Of a DNA stretch of 58,749 nt, positions 58,255 through 58,749 are shown piece after piece. How positions within the stretch are numbered: the stretch's first letter is position 1; every line of letters begins with the position of its first letter. The stretch spans positions 1 to 58,749 of the forward strand of contig NZ_JADKCX010000038.1 of the NCBI RefSeq assembly GCF_016718685.1, in the 5' to 3' direction. The DNA comes from Haliscomenobacter sp. (GTDB taxonomy: Bacteria; Bacteroidota; Bacteroidia; Chitinophagales; Saprospiraceae). Below the pieces are notes generated by a model. That model was not told the origin of the DNA and did no database searches. It saw only the letters and a program-made list of their open reading frames with translations. Both the position numbers and the translations under genes were made by a program.

Positions 58255-58749
58255 TGTAGCATTGAGAAAAACAACCTTCGCTGCGCTGGCAAACTTGACT
58301 CTCCATGTTGAGCGGGTCGATGCAGGATACCCTTCCACTTTCAAGACGATAAGCGCCGATCCTGAAACGCCGTATTGCTTGAAACTACCCAGCGCGATTT
58401 GGTCGTTTTTGAGCCCATTTCCAGCCGCATCGGTATAGGTTAGCGCGCAATCGTGGCTACATACCCAGCTTCATTAAATACTCATCAAAGAGTCATTCTT
58501 GGGCGCAGCGGTCAAAGTAATAACACATCTTTTTCAATCAGCCCAATGTTATCGGAATCAATTTAAGTTATTGTCAATGGCATAACCCGCATTTTTCAGC
58601 ATAAGCGACGGCGCTGCAAAATAACCATTGGCCACGGATGTCCAGGGATTTGCCACCACTCTGTTGTCGATTTAAGGTTCCCTTGTTCATCGATGCAATG
58701 CCCAGATCAAAGCTTTTATACTGATGCTTTTACCTTTCCAGGAAACCTG
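58255..58749. other. Unresolved end of the window
   Basis: Minus-strand pieces such as AGNGLKNDQIALGSFKQYGV and VVANPWTSVANGYFAAPSLM look like protein, but frames change too often to assign a gene. Confidence 0.3.

Overview
The window looks like a chromosomal piece of a Bacteroidota bacterium, most likely from the Saprospiria (Haliscomenobacter/Lewinella-like); the class is inference. Visible support: promoter-like TAnnTTTG boxes, a large surface protein with SprB-type repeats and a gliding/type IX (T9SS) C-terminal domain, a second T9SS-type tail, bacillithiol deacetylase BshB1, and a group of DUF families common in this phylum. Gene density is high and operons are short. Most features are ordinary core or accessory metabolism; there is no phage, transposase, CRISPR array or rRNA operon.

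Layout. 1-1.3 kb: two small hypothetical genes around an attC-like palindrome. 1.3-10.1 kb: housekeeping (proA, phosphotriesterase-like protein, membrane acyltransferase, metK, tadA, FAH-family enzyme, trpS, ridA, rpmF with its DUF177 partner). 10.4-16.6 kb: T9SS surface protein, outer-membrane barrel-like protein holding an anomalous poly-G block, and a subtilase. 16.7-24.6 kb: TauE/SafE exporter, GH57/DUF3536 protein, DUF2167, DUF5995, Rpn-type nuclease and an AT-rich unknown gene pair. 24.5-30.5 kb: nitrite assimilation (nirB, nirD, a NarX-like sensor kinase, divergent cobA). 30.5-41.2 kb: two metalloproteases, YjgN-like protein, bshB1, mazG, CoA-binding protein, pyruvate dehydrogenase E2, recR, a glycosyltransferase and a nucleotidyltransferase-like protein. 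41.3-47.4 kb: group II amino-acid decarboxylase translationally coupled to a Gfo/Idh/MocA oxidoreductase, DinB-like protein, glycosidase, ChbG/YdjC deacetylase. 47.5-50.3 kb: DeoR-type regulator, BadF-type amino-sugar kinase and MurQ (MurNAc recycling). 50.6-56.4 kb: a rhamnose-glycan locus (GH106 alpha-L-rhamnosidase, rhamnose mutarotase, DUF6786) facing a T9SS-tailed secreted protein. 56.4-58.7 kb: unreadable remnants.

The main caveat is sequence quality. About a third of the genes, including metK and the pyruvate dehydrogenase E2, carry one- or two-base indels that can be repaired on paper to give a normal family sequence. From about 48.4 kb onward, indels occur every few dozen codons. I read this as uncorrected assembly error rising toward a contig end, not as pseudogenisation. 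Genes in that tail were recognised by stitching frames, so their borders are approximate.

The most distinctive biology is in the spacers. At least eight intergenic gaps hold roughly 60-225 bp inverted repeats whose arms are built from short tandem words. The word differs between sites but the architecture is the same. Other gaps carry nested palindromes or a MITE-like hairpin.
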